DNA of 64,000 bases from Bufo bufo (taxonomy: Eukaryota; Chordata; Amphibia; Anura; Bufonidae). The position numbers were made by a program, and so were the translations under genes. Within the stretch, counting starts at the first letter, position 1. Every line of letters starts with the position of its first letter. Shown piece by piece: positions 43,901 through 54,097 of this stretch. The stretch lies in assembly GCF_905171765.1 (NCBI RefSeq), contig NC_053392.1, positions 402,615,399-402,679,398 on the forward strand, in the 5' to 3' direction. The notes below the pieces were generated by a model. That model did not search any database. It was not told where the DNA came from and worked only from the letters and a program-made list of their open reading frames with translations.

Positions 43901-44859
43901 TGATAGAAAACAGAGGGTGGTTATTAACGGTACATACTCAGATTGGGTCACTGTCACTAGTGGAGTACCACAGGGGTCAGTATTGGGCCCTATTCTCTTC
44001 AATATATTTATTAATGATCTTGTAGAAGGCTTGCATAGTAAAATATCAATTTTCGCAGATGACACTAAACTGTGTAAAGTAATTAACACTGAAGAGGACA
44101 GTATACTACTACAGAGGGATCTGGATAGATTGGAGGCTTGGGCAGATAAGTGGCAGATGAGGTTTAACACTGACAAATGTAAAGTTATGCACATGGGAAG
44201 GAATAATGCAAGTCACCTGTACATACTAAATGGTAAAACACTCGGTAACACTGACATGGAAAAGGATCTAGGAATTTTAATAAACAGCAAACTAAGCTGC
44301 AAAAAACAGTGTCAGGCAGCTGCTGCCAAGGCCAATAAGATAATGGGTTGCATCAAAAGGGGCATAGATGCCCGTGATGAGAACATATTCCTACTACTTT
44401 ACAAATCATTAGTCAGACCACACATGGAGTACTGTGTACAGTTCTGGGCTCCAGTGAACAAGGCAGACATAGCAGAGCTGGAGAGGGTCCAGAGGAGGGC
44501 AACTAAAGTAATAACTGGAATGGGGCAACTACAGTACCCTGAAAGATTATCAAAATTAGGGTTATTCACGTTACAAAAAAGATGACTGAGTGGAGATCTA
44601 ATTACTATGTATCAGGGGTCAGTATAGAGATCTATCCCATCATCTATTTATCCCCAGGACTGTGACGAGGGGACATCCTCTGCGTTTGGAGGAAAGAAGG
44701 TTTGTACACAAACATAGAAAAGGATTCTTTACTGTAAGAGCAGTGAGACTATGGAACTTTCTGCCTGAGGAGGTGGTGATGGTGAGTACAATAAAGGAAT
44801 TCAAGAGGGGCCTGGATGTATTTCTGGAGTGTAATAATATTACAGGATATAGCTACTAG
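40901..44859 (+). pseudogene. CR1 ORF2 (endonuclease-reverse transcriptase), broken
   Basis: Endonuclease motifs in order are YTNARSL, GITETWLDD, GGGVCLYVK, MGDFNYP, LDLVLTN and GNSDHKVI. RT motifs are DKSPGPDGIHPR, SLTSVVGKLFEG, DVVYLYFSKAFDTVPH (Tyr in place of the usual Asp in DF), VTSGVPQGSVLGP and IFADDTKL with the FADD catalytic pair. Breaks: a stop at about 41273, a frameshift at the G11 run near 42089, the solo LTR at 42717-43831 and a TGA at 44583. The D-to-Y change in motif A would by itself abolish polymerase activity. The C-terminal tail (RRFVHKHRKGFFTVRAVRLWNF) ends at 44859. Confidence 0.88.
42717..43831 (+). mobile_element. Solo LTR with 5-bp TSD
   Basis: TGTGGCGAAACC ... CCGTTACA, 1115 bp, flanked by a perfect GTTAG duplication (42712-42716 and 43832-43836). 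AATAAA lies at 43540-43545. There is no interior or second LTR, so recombination between LTRs probably removed the body. It is the same family as the LTR at 51799-52976 and a distant relative of the LTRs at 16095/18601 (shared layout and similar 3' termini). Confidence 0.88.
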
Positions 44860-45063
44860 AGAGGGGTCGTTGATCCAGGGAGATATTCTGATTGCCTGAT
44901 TGGAGTCGGGAAGGAATTTTTTATTCCCCTAAAGTGAGGAAAATTGGCTTCTACCTCACAGGGTTTTTTTGCCTTCCTCTGGATCAACTTGCAGGATGAC
45001 AGGCCGAACTGGATGGACAAATGTCTTTTTTCGGCCTTATGTACTATGTTACTATGTTACTAT

Positions 45064-46247
45064 GTTACTTGAGTGTTGGTTTATGATTCCCTTTTTAGAC
45101 ACTATTTATTAAGTTTGTTATTTTATTTTAACGTTGCTATCTGGGCAGCCTTGCACACATGAGCAAGTACTGTACATGCTGCAGTGTCTGCACAACTGCA
45201 ACTGAGTTGCCCTCATTCTTATCAGTGCTGATTACTGGGTGGACCCCCACTACAAGGACAATGTGCCATCCTTACTGCCGTCACTGGAGTGTGATTGGAA
45301 GATGTCTGAATACAAGTGCACGCTAGTAGACGCAGTGGAAGCATGAGGCGGAGAAGGAGGAAGTCGCCAGCACCGCTGGGGCACAGACACCACCTCAGAA
45401 GGGAGGATTAGCTTGGCTGAAATGTGGAAAACCTTCATTAGCACGCCACAACATCTAACTTTTGGGTCTCCAAATTAGACACACAGCCTGAGATTACCCT
45501 TTACACCTTGGAAGTGCTGGCCTGCCGTGAGGCAAGTCTATTGTCCAAACATGCGTTTAGCATGGCAGGGGTGTGATTACGGACAGGGACATCTGCCTGT
45601 CCACAGTCAAGCTCAATTTCATTAAAATTAACAAGGTATGGATCCCACAGGACTTGTCCGTACCTTGGGCAGAGTAGAGAAGTATACCGGTCACACCCAG
45701 CTATTTTTATACTCCAGCACAGTTTCCCATTTCCCAATGTTTTGGGGCTTCCACAAAAAAAACAAAAAAAAAAAAAATGATGGCTTCCTCCTTCGCCTCT
45801 TCCACCTACATTGCCATGTCCACCTTCTCCTCAACTTGGACCTCCACCTCCTGGTTCAAAATTCTTATTTGTTATATTGGCAGAGTAGAGAAGTATAACA
45901 GACACACCTAACCATTGTTAAACTCCACCGCAGTTTGTTTGTTCTGTTTGCCATTTCTTAATGTTTTGGCACCTCCCCAAATAAAAATAAAAAAATACCC
46001 CAACCTACTACTCCACTTGGACCTCCGCCTCCTGGTTCAAGATGATTTTTTTTTTTTTTTCAATTCTATGTTATTTTAAGTCATTTTCCTGTCCACATTT
46101 GTTTGTAGGACAATTGTCCTGCTCTTTCCCCATTTTGGTTCCTTTTGAAGCCCTCTAGCCCTTACTATGACTATTTTACAGCCATTTTACAGCATACAAG
46201 TTTGGGTCCCCTTTGATTTCTATGGGGTCGGGGTTTGGGGTCAAGTT
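45064..46247 (+). mobile_element. Decayed hAT element, 3' half
   Basis: Translated pieces (DPHYKDNVPSLLPSLE, ISLAEMWKTFISTP) align with the C-terminal transposase of the hAT at 57005-60391. A 3' UTR follows, ending in GGGTCCCCTTTGATTTCTATGG and GTCGGGGTTTGGGG, the terminal motif type of that hAT family. Many stops and indels make it an old copy. Its right end is cut by the Tc1 remnant. Confidence 0.65.
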
Positions 46248-46860
46248 CAGGTACTCTATTGGCACCATCCGAACCAAATACATTTATCTTGGTCTCATCA
46301 TGCCACAGGACATGGTTCCAGTCATCCATGTTCTTAGTCTGCTTGTCTTCAGTAAACTGTTTTTGGGCTTTCTTGTGCATAATCTTTAGAAGAAGCTTCC
46401 TTCTGGGACGACTGCTATGTAGACCAATTTGATGCAGTGTGCGGCATATGGTCTGAGCACTGACAGGCTTTAATCGCTGCAGCAATGCTGGCATCACTCA
46501 TTTGCCTATTTTGACAAGACAACCTTTGGATATGATGTTAAGCATGTGCACTAGACTTCTTTGGTTAACCATGGTGAGGCCTGTTCTGAGTGGAACCTGT
46601 CTTGTTAAGCCGCTTTATGGTCTTGTCCACCGTGCTGCAGCTCAGTTTCAGAGTGTTGACAATCTTCCTATAAACTAGGTCATCTTTATGTAGAGCAAGA
46701 AAACAAAAGATATTTTGTGTGGTCTTCCAAGCAGCACAATCAGCAGCAGTCCCATAAACAGGAGTAGGTCTCTTCTCCTTTTTTAACCAAAATAAACTGC
46801 AATTTAGGGTCTGCGCTTGAACTTCATCAGTAAGGAACAGTTCACACACAGCAACACTTC
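46248..46860 (-). pseudogene. Tc1-like transposase remnant
   Basis: Reverse-strand fragments show a helix-turn-helix region (LVYRKIVNTLKLSCSTVDKT, then RLNKTGSTQNRP) and the start of the catalytic domain (NHVLWHDETKINVFGSDG) in different frames with several stops. The second Asp and the Glu are missing. Both termini are absent or unrecognisable. Confidence 0.7.
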
Positions 46861-47640
46861 CACGAGACGATTTTATCTCAATTCAAAACAATTCCAGCTC
46901 CTTGGTCTCAATATCCACCAGCAATCACAGCTCTTTTATCCTTTAAATGGAACATGACATAGTGCAATACCCACGGGTTATTGAAACACTACATATTTTA
47001 TTTTACTTACAAGATCGACACTTGTTCACATCACATATAAAATCAATTTGCCCGACCCGGGTTTCGCTGTCCGCTTCTTCTGGGGCGATCCTCTCCTCTC
47101 CAATTGACACAACTGAAAAAACCTCTAGTCTCTGGTCACACGTGGTCAGTCTCTGTGTTATTACCGTTAGATCAACTTACACATTTAAAAAATATATATC
47201 TTTTTAAATACTATGTATATGCCCAAAGAAATAGGCACTGTGATGCATGTCTGAACACCATTGATGCATGCACGGGATCGCAGTTCATCGGGCAGTGTTT
47301 TCCCAGCTTTCGTATTATCTCTCCTCAGCATCACTAATCACTTGCACATGTCACTTTACACTATTAATTACTTCAGCACTTTGGCTATATAGAGATATGA
47401 TGTTCAGAGGCTATACAAGGGAATGAAACTTATCTGTATATGTCATATGCAACTTCAGTAATCATGTTTTAATAGCTTTAGCAGTGTTTTTATCACAACT
47501 ATCATGCAATTTTGTGATTATGACATGTTTTTATCTTTTGTATTCTGACACTAAAGAGTTAATTCACTGATTATGTATTGATCACATGATATGATGTAAT
47601 TATTTTTGGGTGTATATATATTGTTCAGCATGTCCTGTTA
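46861..47640 (-). mobile_element. Penelope-like terminal sequence with hammerhead-like motif
   Basis: Non-coding. The minus strand has a hammerhead-like core near 47050-47086 followed by AT-rich sequence to about 46870, the layout seen in Penelope-element pLTRs. No RT is found here. The inner part (47100-47640) is unassigned. Confidence 0.4.
47050..47086 (-). ncRNA. Hammerhead-ribozyme-like motif
   Basis: On the minus strand GCCC precedes CAGAAGA (canonical CTGATGA), then a GC-loop-GC hairpin, GAAA, a 3-bp stem III (ACC-CG-GGT), then C and GGGC pairing back with GCCC. All helices are present. The core has two differences from consensus, including loss of the invariant T after C, so it is probably inactive. 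Confidence 0.5.
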
Positions 47641-47736
47641 TTTTGCTTGAGAAAGGCTCTAGTGCAGAGCCGAAACGTCGCCATTGCCACTGAGGTGAAT
47701 AAAGAGCTTTTTTAGTTTTTATCTCCTGGAGTGCTG
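47641..47736 (+). ncRNA. Hammerhead-like motif of a Penelope-type repeat
   Basis: CTTGAGA (47645-47651) is followed by a perfect 6-bp hairpin GGCTCT-AGTGC-AGAGCC, then GAAAC and GTC. Downstream is a polyadenylation-like AATAAAG (47699-47705) and GGAGTGCTGCA. The arrangement is hammerhead-like with a degenerate first core strand. The sequence is cut at 47737 by the DD36E element. Confidence 0.45.
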
Positions 47737-48778
47737 CACCTAAAGAATTATTAGGAACACCATACTAATACGGTGTTGGACCCCCTTTTGCCTTCAGAAC
47801 TGCCTTAATTCTATGTGGCATTGATTCAACAAGGTGCTGATAGCATTCTTTAGAAATGTTGGCCCATATTGATAGGATAGCATCTTGCAGTTGATGGAGA
47901 TTTGAGGGATGCACATCCAGGGCACGAAGCTCCCGTTCCACCACATCCCAAAGATGCTCTATTGGGTTGAGATCTGGTTACTGTGGGGCCCATTTTAGTA
48001 CAGTGAACTCATTGTCATGTTCAAGAAACCAATTTGAAATGATTCGAGTTTTGTGACATGGTGCATTATCCTGCTGGAAGTAGCCATCAGAGGATGGATA
48101 CATGTTCTCATTCTGTTTACGCCAAATTCGGACTCTACCATTTGAATGTCTTAACAGAAATAGAGACTCGTCAGACCAGGCAACATTTTTCCAGTCTTCA
48201 ACAGTCCAATTTTGGTGAGCTCGTGCAAATTGTAGCCTCTTTTTCCTATTTGTAGTGGAGATGAGTGGTACCCGGTGGGGTCTTCTGCTGTTGTAGCCCA
48301 TCCGCCTCAAGGTTGTGCATGTTGTGGCTTCACAAATGCTTTGCTGCATACCTCGGTTGTAACGAGTAGTTATTTCAGTCAATGTTGCTCTTCTATCAGC
48401 TTGAATCGGTCGGCCTATTCTCCTCTGACCTCTAGCATCCACAAGGCATTTTTGCCCACAGGACTGCCGCATACTGGATGTTTTTCTCTTTTCACACCAT
48501 TCTTTGTAAACCCTAGAAATGGTTGTGCATGAAAATCCCAGTAATTGAGCAGATTGTGAAATACTCAGACCGGCCCGTCTGGCACCAACAACCATGCCAC
48601 GCTCAAAATTGCTTAAATCACCTTTCTTTCCCATTCTGACATTCAGTTTGGAGTTCAGGAGATTGTCTTGACCAGGACCACCCCCCTAAATGCATTGAAG
48701 CAACTGCCATGTGATTGGTTGACTAGATAATTGCATTAATGAGAAATAGAACAAGTGTTCCTAATAATTCTTTAGGTG
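47737..48778 (-). mobile_element. Tc1/mariner element with DD36E spacing
   Basis: TIRs CACCTAAAGAATTATTAGGA / TCCTAATAATTCTTTAGGTG bound a ~1.04-kb element. It encodes a transposase on the minus strand that lacks about 50 internal residues. A TA-rich tract follows on the right. The internal loss explains the short length. Confidence 0.85.
47765..48634 (-). pseudogene. DD36E Tc1/mariner transposase, deleted and with one stop
   Basis: Starts MGKKGDLSNFERGMVVGA with a helix-turn-helix region to about residue 115. The catalytic domain has Asp in AWSDESLF and Asp in QQDNAPCHK, then a TAA stop in place of a Ser codon in PQ-PDLNPIEHLWD, 36 residues before the Glu counting the stop position. Between RIWRKQNENM and YPSSDG roughly 50 residues expected for the family (with the GGG-VMVWG motif) are missing. 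It ends GGPTPY. The spacing matches the DD36E (Incomer) lineage of vertebrates. Confidence 0.82.
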
Positions 48779-49452
48779 AGTGTATATATATATATATATA
48801 TATATATAAACACACACACACACAAGCAGACACACAGTACTGCTGTAAAATACTATATACTGTTATATATTGCATTATACTATTATACACTGTTACACAC
48901 TGCTGTATGCTACTATAAACTGCTATATACCATACTGCTATATATTAATACACACTGCTATATACTGCTTTATATACTATACACAATTATATAGTGCTGT
49001 ATACTACCATACACTGTTGTATACTGCTGTATACTACCATACACTGTTGTATTTTGCTATATAATACCATAAACTGTTGTATACCGCTGCTACTTGCCCC
49101 ACAATGCAGCCAAACACGGACAATGACAGGCGGCCAGGGATGGGGAGGACAGTGCTTGCCCGAGCATGGAGCTCACGACCATGGTATTGGGGCATAAGCG
49201 GACAGCAACAGCTGTTACAGTTATGAATCTTTTCTTACAAACTGTCATGGCGATGCTTAGTGCCCGCCACAAGCCCACTATCCAGAGTGGGCACGAGCAC
49301 CACATCACTAACCTAGCTTCTGCATGGGGTTGGCAACCAGACTCCTGTCCCACATGTTGCAGGTTACAGCCTGGCTGCTAGGTCTCTTTCTTTGTGTGTA
49401 CATTAGTGTCTATTCATTGAACTTCTCCATACAGCACACAAAGGGTTAATTC
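48779..49452. repeat. TA/CA microsatellite, ~12-bp minisatellite and unassigned spacer
   Basis: (TA)n and (CA)n at 48782-48826 lead into a degenerate array of TACTGCTATA/ACACTGTTGT units to about 49090. 49090-49452 has no recognisable gene. Frames here are repeat-driven. Confidence 0.7.
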
Positions 49453-50213
49453 TAGTGTTGAGCGAGCATGCTCGGCCAAATACCTGTTCGGCTCGAGCAT
49501 CGCCGAGTACCGCATGTGCTCAAGTCTCCTCTCCGGACATTTCGTGGCTGCTTAGCAGCCAATAAACGTGCAGGTAAGTACTGCTATCACTGTAATGCCA
49601 GTAGCCATGCTGGTTTGGCTGATTGTGAGTCAGGGAGAGCTGCGCTTAGGATGGGACAGATAGTGTAGGGTGTATAATCGCAATATATTCAACAGAAAAA
49701 CATTTCAAAGACCCAAAAGTCCTTTTAAGGACTATTGTGTGTGGTGGCAGGCTGGCAGCAATATAATAAAGCCAGCAATTTTTGTTTCCATACTTTGCAA
49801 TACTTTTTCGATAGAGGATGTCGGCAATAACTTGTGACATCTGTGGTGCAATACCTTCTGTATGTCATGGCCAGATATTTGGAAAAATATTACTGATAAC
49901 AAATATATATTTTCCATAATTTATCCACACTTTGACTAAAAACGGTTTCTGCAGTGAATTGTCACATCTGCGCTGCAATAGCGTGTGTGTCAGGCCCAGA
50001 TATTGGGAAAAATATTACTGACAACAAATATATTTTTTCCATTATTTATCCACACTTATCCTATAAACAGTGTCTGCAGTGAATTGTCACATCTGTGCTG
50101 CAATAGCGTGCGTGTGTCAGGGTCAGATATTAGGAAAAGTATTAGCGAAAACAATTATATTTTTTCCATAATTTATCCACACTTTGCCTAAAAACAGTGT
50201 CTACAGTGAATTT
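49453..50213 (+). mobile_element. hAT-type 5' end with ~115-125 bp tandem repeats
   Basis: TAGTGTTGAGCGAGCATGC near 49455 resembles the TAGGGATGAGCG terminus of the hAT at 55042. Downstream, units with GTGAATTGTCACATCTG, AATAGCGTG and AATATTACTGA(C/T)AACAAATA repeat about three times (49830-50213), a subterminal repeat pattern typical of this hAT type. The element is cut off by the LTR element. Confidence 0.6.
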
Positions 50214-50593
50214 ACAGGGTTGCTGAGTGGGCAGAGACCAGCGGTACTTTGCCCTGGTGCCAGCGCTACCACGGAAGAAGCCTGGTTGTAGCCTGGCTGA
50301 TGGAGGGGGAGACCAACTGTCTCCCCTTTAGATAAACCACCATGCTGCTGTGGGGGGAGACCGACTGTCTCCCCTTTGGCTAAACAGCCCTGTTGCTGGG
50401 GGACAGGACCGACTGTCCCTACCCCCTGTGCTGTGAGTGCAGAGACCACGGTCCCATCTGCACGGTTGTGGGGCTTACTGTCTCCCCCTGGTACGTTAAA
50501 CTGCCGCTGGGGAATGGAGACTGGGCTCCCAATTCCCAACAAATCCTTCTGTTGCTGTGGGATGGAGACTGGCCTCCCAATTCCCAATAGATC

Positions 50594-51675
50594 TCATTGC
50601 TGCTGGGGGACAGGACCGACTGTCTCTGCCCCCTGTAACTCAGCCTGCCGCTGGGAAATGAAGACTGGACTCACAATTCCCAATAAATCACATTGCCGCT
50701 GGGGGACAGGACTGACTATCTCTGCCCCCTGTAACTCAGCCTGCCGTAGGGGAATGTAGACTGGGCTCCCAATTCCCAATAAATCACATTGCCGCTGTGC
50801 AGAGGGGGTAGCAAGTTCCTCTCCCATACATACTTCCAGCCTCTGGGGAGGGAGACCGACTGTCTCCACTCCCAATACAGTGTCCTGTTGCTGGGGAAAG
50901 GAGACTGGGCTCTCTATTCCCTGTAGGACACTCTGCCACTGGGGGAAAGGACCGACTGTCTCTGCCCCTCTGTAACTCAGCCTGCCGCTGGGGAATGGAG
51001 ACTGGGCTCCCAATTCCCTGCAGGACCGGTGGAGAGACCTTGGTCTCACCTCCACTGGCCACCTGGGGTTCTTCCCAGTAAATATCCACAATATCTGCCC
51101 AGCTGAATGGGTCTGGATCTGGGTCTGTCATCTTGCTGTCCTGCTGAGCCTTCCCAATGGAGTGGAAGAGATCTCGGTAGTCCTGCTCCAGTTCCCACTC
51201 CAGGGTTGCTAGGTTAGCCAGGTATTTCTCTACCTCATGGGGGTCATCCCAATCCTGCCTAGCCTCCCTCTCATAGAAAATGTCTTGAAGTCTGGACTGT
51301 GCAGGGCTCCCGAAGTCAGGTTCTGCAAAGGACTCCCATAACAAGCCAGGACCATCAAACTCCTCTCCCTCTGCCTTGTCATGCTCAGCTGTCCAGGGTA
51401 TATACTGTGCCATATACCACCAGAGCCTTGTAGGCATCCTCCAGCCATAGCTCCTGCCATACCCGGTGCTCTAGTTCCTTCACCCATTCCTCCAGGGGCT
51501 GCTCTCCCAGGAAGGGCATCCGCAGGGCCACTTGCTTCTGCAATCGCTGCTCTTCACTGGGGAGACTCTCGCCTCGCTGGTATTGTACATTATCCAGGGC
51601 CTGGTACCAGATGCCTTTCCTTAATGCATCCTGGCCATCCAGGTCTTCCTCATCGTACTCCACTGCTGGTTCCAT
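50594..51675 (-). pseudogene. Gag-like protein with PQRQ/ELQGAE modules
   Basis: A helical, acidic N-terminal part (51675-51385: EEWVKELEHRVWQELW) is followed in another frame by a second helical block (51437-51090: VEKYLANLATLEWELEQDYR). Then come imperfect repeats with PQRQAELQGAE and PQRQCDLLGIGSP down to about 50600. The N-terminal segments suggest a capsid-like gag, but no known domain or zinc knuckle is evident. Frame changes indicate decay. The repeats match those of the gag-like frame at 17448-18347. Confidence 0.5.
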
Positions 51676-51871
51676 TCTGGTGCTGTCAGGGTCGCTGTAC
51701 TAGGACATGCGTTGCCCTCAAATTGTAAAGTCCATGGAATGGTGTCTCCTGTAGCTGTCCTTCTGGCTGTGGGAACGATCCCGCTGTTTGCCACCAATTG
51801 TGACGGCATACAAGGGAATGCTCCAAACTCCGGACGGAACCTCACGAATAGCTGCTAGCAGACAAATAGGA

Positions 51872-52338
51872 TGAAACACCAAAGAAAAAAGGCCAGCACA
51901 GAAATGAATATATCATTAATCTTTATTATGGTCTCAAAACAGGACCGGAGGTAAAAATACAGATAAAATACAATACTGTGATGAATGAGAGACACACAGG
52001 AAGAAAAGACCAACACCACTGGTAATGAGCATATAAAATATATATATATATATGTCAATAGATATCAAGGCTAATGAAATTGTATAGATACAACATAGTG
52101 TATAGATGAATAAAAAAGCCAGATATCTATAATGCAGGCAGAGTCATGGATAGTATAACCGGATGAAAATCCAAAAAAACTGTACAAAAATAGATAAAGT
52201 GCAAAGTGCCAAAATGCAAGTACATAAATCAGATTAATAAGACATCCGTATAAAGACTGATGACATAAAATACCTGAGTGGTGAACTGGATAACCCCAAC
52301 GCACGTTTCGCGTTAGCTTCTTCAGGGGACAAGGTGTG
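51872..52338 (-). mobile_element. 467-bp retro-insertion bearing a hammerhead motif
   Basis: Bounded by a perfect 16-bp duplication TAGCAGACAAATAGGA (51856-51871 and 52339-52354). One copy of that sequence fits the uninterrupted LTR. On the minus strand the insert starts CACACCTTGTCC, with a hammerhead motif within its first 50 bases, and ends near GGCCTTTTTTCTTTGG with AATAAAGATTAATG upstream. A (TA)n lies inside (52037-52052). A long variable TSD implies target-primed reverse transcription. The 5' ribozyme suggests the Penelope group. There is no coding capacity. Confidence 0.7.
52291..52330 (-). ncRNA. Hammerhead ribozyme, type I, minimal stem III
   Basis: Minus strand: CCCC-TGAAGA (core CTGAAGA), a short GC-TAAC-GC stem II, GAAA, stem III ACG-TG-CGT, then T and GGGG, which pairs with CCCC. 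Predicted cleavage is after the GTT triplet. All three helices form; the single core change is T to A in CTGATGA, at a position known to tolerate variation. Confidence 0.65.
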
Positions 52339-52976
52339 TAGCAGACAAATAGGAAGCGCACCCAAGCCGCTTACACTCCTAGCAATCAGTCTCTAACAAC
52401 ATACAGTGAATCCCCCCAAGAACGAGACGAGGCTCCTTGTTGAGGGTAAAGCAGTGGACAGTGTTTATTGTTCTTATATAACATTGTTACACACTAGTAC
52501 CATCCACAGGGTTTTGTAAAAACAACCAATTAACACGTACAATACAGTAAAACACTCCCACACAAAATCCTCCCCTCTGCCTGTGATACAATTACCTTAC
52601 ACAATGGGTTGATGTAATTATCACAGGCAGGAGAATACACAATGTCTTCTGTCCTGGAGACAACCGAGGAGTAATTCAATTATCTCTCAGGACAAAGGGA
52701 AATCGCCAATACACACGTAGGGACAATAGGACAGACATCACTACTCAAATATACAATGTCCCAACCATTACAGTAAACATAGACATTTAACATATCCCCA
52801 GATGGCTTGGATCTGAGCGCTCAATATATCCAAACAGCGCTCAGATGCCACAAGCACAGTCAAATCGCCATGTGGTTTAAGTTTAGCATGGGCTGATGAG
52901 AGGGCCCATAATCCTGGGGCAAAAGGCTGGCAACCAGGCTTCTCCACCACCTAGTGGCGAGGTTGGTTTCGCCACA

Positions 52977-53399
52977 ATAATACAATTAGTAATAATTTAT
53001 TATATAGAAATACGTCTATATTAGCCGTATTTCTGACACAGATGTGGCACAAAGGTCCTTAGCACCGCAATCTGTATCTTTTCCCGCTCATGCTAGGTCT
53101 AAAAAAAGTGGCATGGACAGGGAAGGGGATACAGTTATGGCCATACAGTTATTGGATACCACCGCCATACAGTGATAAAACCACCATACAGTGGGCAGAT
53201 AAAAGGGTATAAGAGGGCATAGTACAGGGAATGACTAGGGGCACTGTACAGGGTGTGGTAAGAGGGCACAATGTAGGGTATAAATGGGCACAGTAGAAAA
53301 GCAAAGGTTGTTTTCCAGCTCACCTTCCAATTTTTGTAGCCCTATGCACGGAGTTGGTCGAGTCAGTCCATATACTGATTGTAGCAATTTGAAGGAAAT
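52977..53399. other. Unassigned sequence
   Basis: No gene. It includes short degenerate repeats with CATACAGTG and GGGCA(C/T)AGTA (53140-53290). Confidence 0.4.
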
Positions 53400-53499
53400 A
53401 TACTCCAGCACACTTCCAATATGTTTGTAGTTGCACTTTATTGTTCAATTCTCCAAACAGCAGTAGCAAGTGCAAACAAAAAACTCCAACTCCACCACA

Positions 53500-53537
53500 A
53501 CAGTGACGCGTTTCAAACAGTCGTTCTTTTTCAAAAC
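53500..53537 (-). ncRNA. Degenerate hammerhead-like motif
   Basis: Minus strand TTGAAAA, a weak hairpin, then GAAAC-GCGTC-ACTG. The GAAAC and GTC parts are as in Penelope hammerheads, but the first core strand is badly degraded. It supports the family assignment more than any activity. Confidence 0.35.
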
Positions 53538-54097
53538 AAAAAGTGCAGTCTGAACATATCCTTTAAAAAGCAGGGAAGTGAGAGATGAAGGAATTAAAAC
53601 CTCCCCCTCCCTCCCCTCTACTAGGCATGTTGGTTAATTAGCCTTACTCTGCACAGACTGCACTAAATCATTATTAACCCATGTGTTGCTAAATCACAAA
53701 CAAAAATATATAACTTTTAAAAACAACAATGGTGATGGTTGTTCACACTGTGCATAAACCTGTCAATTAGATACATGTTATCTTAAGTTCTATCCTTTTA
53801 ATTGTTGCTATTACTGACAAGATATATCACTTATCAGATATGCATAAAAAACGTGTGAACACCAACTTAAACTACCATTGTAATATTTACTGTGAATAAA
53901 CAATTCATGATTATACATTGCAAAAATGAATTAAATCAGTGACAATGGTTATATACTGGGTTGACTCAGTAAAAATAAATAAGCTCCTGATTCATATTTA
54001 ATCCTTTAGGAAATCTTGGTTTTAAACCTCCCTTAAAAAAAATTGCTTTTTTTTTTCAGGTTTCTACCTCTTGGTGGTGGAGTCACCTTTTCTATTG

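Larger units (their letters stand above)
40770..45064 (+). mobile_element. CR1 LINE, nearly full ORF2, with solo LTR inside
   Basis: Encodes an APE-type endonuclease and a CR1-clade RT, and ends in a 3' UTR with GGATGGACAAATGTC and three copies of the octamer TTACTATG (about 45040-45064). ORF1 is not recognised, so the 5' end is truncated. A 1115-bp solo LTR sits in the RT. Excluding it the element is about 3.2 kb. Confidence 0.88.
50214..52976 (-). mobile_element. Truncated LTR element (5' LTR plus gag region)
   Basis: On the minus strand a 5' LTR (52976-51799) is followed by TTGGTGGCAAACAGCGGG, the same type of primer-site sequence as in the element at 16095-19654. A gag-like region reaches to about 50214. 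The 3' LTR is missing and no pol motifs are seen. Confidence 0.8.
51799..52976 (-). repeat. 5' LTR of the truncated element, interrupted
   Basis: TGTGGCGAAACC ... GCCGTCACA on the minus strand, the family of the solo LTR at 42717-43831. It has lost some internal sequence and contains the 467-bp insertion at 51872-52338. Confidence 0.85.

Noticed and set aside
44930..45064. Possible tRNA-derived SINE tail
   Set aside because: The TTACTATG octamers and upstream RT coding show it is the CR1 3' end.
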